A DNA stretch of 6,978 nucleotides from positions 1 to 6,978 of the forward strand of contig JAAXXA010000150.1 of assembly GCA_013334735.1 (NCBI GenBank), read 5' to 3'. Shown here piece after piece: positions 5,997 to 6,978 of the stretch. Both the position numbers and the translations under genes were made by a program. Under the pieces are notes generated by a model. The model saw only the letters and a list, made by a program, of their open reading frames with translations, made no database searches and had not been told where the DNA came from. Within the stretch, counting starts at the first letter, position 1, and every line of letters begins with the position of its first letter. Source of the stretch: Bacteroidota bacterium (GTDB taxonomy: Bacteria > Bacteroidota > Bacteroidia > Bacteroidales > CG2-30-32-10).

Positions 5997-6278
5997 TTAC
6001 TTATCTCCGTAATGGCTTTTGGCTGAAATCACGTAAACCGTTACGTTTTCATCGTTAATTTCATAAACAATCTGGTGCTTCCTGTTGAGCCTTCTTGACC
6101 AGTAGCCTTGAAGTTCGCCTTTCAATTTCTCAACTTTTCCTGTACCTGTTTTCGGATGATCGATAAGTTCACGCAATATCTGTTCAAGTTTTCTGATAAG
6201 CGCCGCATTGCCGGTTTTGTATAACGACGCTATCTGAGCCTTTGCTTCAATCGAAATTACGAGAGTATACTTTCCCAT
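5997..6278 (-). CDS. Txe/YoeB-family ribosome-dependent mRNA interferase toxin, 93 aa
   Basis: The fold pattern is RelE-like: a short strand TLVISIEA, two helices (11-40), then KVEKLKGELQGYWSRRLNRK and a C-terminal strand pair ending ISAKSHYGDK. GYWSRR and KHQIVYEI are hallmarks of the Txe/YoeB branch, whose members cut mRNA in the ribosomal A site. Aligning by eye with E. coli YoeB (84 aa), Glu46 corresponds to Glu50 and His83 to His89, but YoeB Arg65 corresponds to Gln69 (KHQ instead of EHR). The C-terminus extends four residues past the usual terminal HY. The gene starts inside the antitoxin gene (22-bp overlap), the usual antitoxin-first coupled order, so production depends on translation of the antitoxin. 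Family call is firm; whether the toxin is active with the Gln is not known. Confidence 0.88.
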   Translation of the reverse strand: MGKYTLVISIEAKAQIASLYKTGNAALIRKLEQILRELIDHPKTGTGKVEKLKGELQGYWSRRLNRKHQIVYEINDENVTVYVISAKSHYGDK

Positions 6279-6565
6279 ATCTTGTCGGGATCATTGATCG
6301 TAATACACCTCCCGGCTTCGATGTCGGCTTTACCCTGGCGTATCGATTTCAGTACCTCTGGTTGCTCAAAATATGTGTCGCGCATCTCCTTTTTTTTCGA
6401 ACGGCTACTTTTTTCCTTTTTCTCGGTCAAAGTCAATGCGAAAACACCCTTATCCCGGTAACGAACAAGAACAGGCTCTTTTTTCTCTGTGGCAAGCGTC
6501 AGATACTTGCCCATATTTTTGCGGAATTCCGTGCTCGTAATCTCTATCATGGCGTCAATAATCAT
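6257..6565 (-). CDS. Phd/YefM-family antitoxin, about 97-102 aa
   Basis: From the ATG at 6565 the product is 102 aa; from the second ATG at 6550 it is 97 aa and begins MIEITSTEFRKNMGKYLTLA, which matches the usual Phd/YefM beginning, so 6550 may be the true start. Neither has a clear ribosome binding site. The N-terminal half is the DNA-binding dimer fold (helix STEFRKNMGKYL, then strands PVLVRYR and FALTLTE). A very basic linker, EKKEKSSRSKKKEM, leads to a C-terminal toxin-binding tail, EVLKSIRQGKADIEAGR to KIWESILS. It neutralises the overlapping toxin and should repress its own operon. The frame is open further upstream to 6694 (possible TTG start), giving plausible-looking residues, but the family length argues against using that start. 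Confidence 0.85.
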   Translation of the reverse strand: MIIDAMIEITSTEFRKNMGKYLTLATEKKEPVLVRYRDKGVFALTLTEKKEKSSRSKKKEMRDTYFEQPEVLKSIRQGKADIEAGRCITINDPDKIWESILS

Positions 6566-6612
6566 GGTTTGGCTTGAATCTACAAAAAGAACATCACCAT
6601 CAGAAAAATAGT

Positions 6613-6636
6613 TTGGCCAACCAGAAAAAGCTGGTT
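6613..6636. promoter_or_regulatory. Inverted repeats upstream of the antitoxin gene; candidate operator or hairpin
   Basis: TTGGCCAA (6613-6620) overlaps a second inverted repeat, AACCAG-AAAAAG-CTGGTT (6619-6636). They lie about 50-70 bp upstream of the antitoxin start, between it and the preceding minus-strand gene. They could be the autoregulatory site of the toxin-antitoxin pair or the end of the preceding transcript. The symmetry is seen; the role is inferred. Confidence 0.35.
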
Positions 6637-6686
6637 CATAAGAGAATCCTGAAAGCCACCACTGAGTCCGCGCCCTCCCCCAATTC

Positions 6687-6977
6687 TCACTCAAAAACCA
6701 CGTGCAGGCTGTCGTTTTGCAGCCTGGCTTTGAGCCAGCGTTCTATTTTGAGGCGGTCTGCCCGATTCAGAGAGCTTGCCGATGACAGCAGTACGTAGCT
6801 CCGTTGCAGCGGCCTGGTTCCTGTGCTGTCTGAAAAGAGCCAGGGTTCGGCGTAGAGGCAACTTTTGATCTGCGGGAAGAGCGGCTTCAACTCGTTGAGC
6901 AGTTTCAGGCCGGTGTAGCGCACCTGGCGAAGACTGTCCTGCTGGCGGATGTTCGTTTGCAGCGCCGCGTTGAGACG
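6687..6977 (-). CDS. Partial gene, C-terminal 96 residues of an unidentified protein
   Basis: The minus strand is open from the right edge (frame begins at 6977) to the TGA at 6687-6689. It reads RLNAALQTNIRQQDSL onwards, passes through KLLNELKPLFPQIKSCLYAE, and ends IERWLKARLQNDSLHVVFE. The strand-helix-strand feel (periodic hydrophobics, YVLLSSASSLNRADRLKIERWL) suggests a compact alpha/beta C-terminal domain. An internal GTG at 6921-6923 could be read as a start, but the frame continues upstream with equally protein-like sequence, so this is the end of a longer gene. The family is not recognised. It runs in the same direction as the toxin-antitoxin operon and ends 121 bp before the antitoxin ATG at 6565. 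Confidence 0.65.
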   Translation of the reverse strand, partial: RLNAALQTNIRQQDSLRQVRYTGLKLLNELKPLFPQIKSCLYAEPWLFSDSTGTRPLQRSYVLLSSASSLNRADRLKIERWLKARLQNDSLHVVFE

Positions 6978-6978
6978 G

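Noticed and set aside
6242..6798. Plus-strand open frames opposite the toxin-antitoxin operon
   Set aside because: They are antisense to well-recognised toxin, antitoxin and upstream coding sequence and have no family features.
1..6978. CRISPR array, tRNA, rRNA, transposase or integrase
   Set aside because: No regularly spaced repeats, cloverleaf-like segment or recombinase motif was seen by eye on either strand.

Overview
The window looks like accessory DNA from a Gram-negative bacterium, most likely a proteobacterium. The reasons are the TorD-type chaperone remnants, the Txe/YoeB-YefM toxin-antitoxin pair, the Shine-Dalgarno style of several genes, and a two-TM protein family that I associate from memory with proteobacteria. 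No species can be named. Both ends have balanced base composition. The middle, from about 1080 to 5760, is visibly much richer in A+T and codes on the plus strand only, which suggests it was acquired separately.

Left flank (1-1080): the first 88 codons of a minus-strand P-loop ATPase, with a perfect 18-bp palindrome plus an extra half-site just upstream that looks like an operator. Next come two related 3' gene remnants (371-520 and 852-950). Both end in nearly the same nucleotides and resemble the C-terminus of TorD/DmsD-type chaperones. A small intact ORF with a strong ribosome binding site lies between them (665-856). Nothing codes convincingly from 951 to 1393. That gap holds a possible weak bidirectional terminator.

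Central AT-rich island (1394-5530): a zinc-ribbon plus TM2-domain membrane protein (116 aa), a large P-loop NTPase (918 aa) with a Cys cluster before the Walker A motif and a probable winged-helix region after the NTPase core, and a two-TM protein with a long helical cytoplasmic domain (225 aa). All three point the same way. Two small membrane proteins around a large STAND/ORC-like NTPase resembles the sensor-switch plus membrane-effector layout of many anti-phage systems, but I do not recognise this combination as a named system. The gaps between genes (122 and 229 bp) leave room for separate promoters, so a single operon is not proven. Short palindromes (ATAGCTAT) recur next to the NTPase gene.

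Right flank (5760-6978): a minus-strand 3' gene fragment without a start, then a complete toxin-antitoxin operon (antitoxin first, 22-bp overlap, Txe/YoeB-like toxin), then the C-terminal part of another minus-strand gene that runs off the window. Gene scars, a toxin-antitoxin pair and an AT-rich cassette together indicate a hotspot of gene gain and decay. No integrase, transposase, tRNA or CRISPR array was seen.
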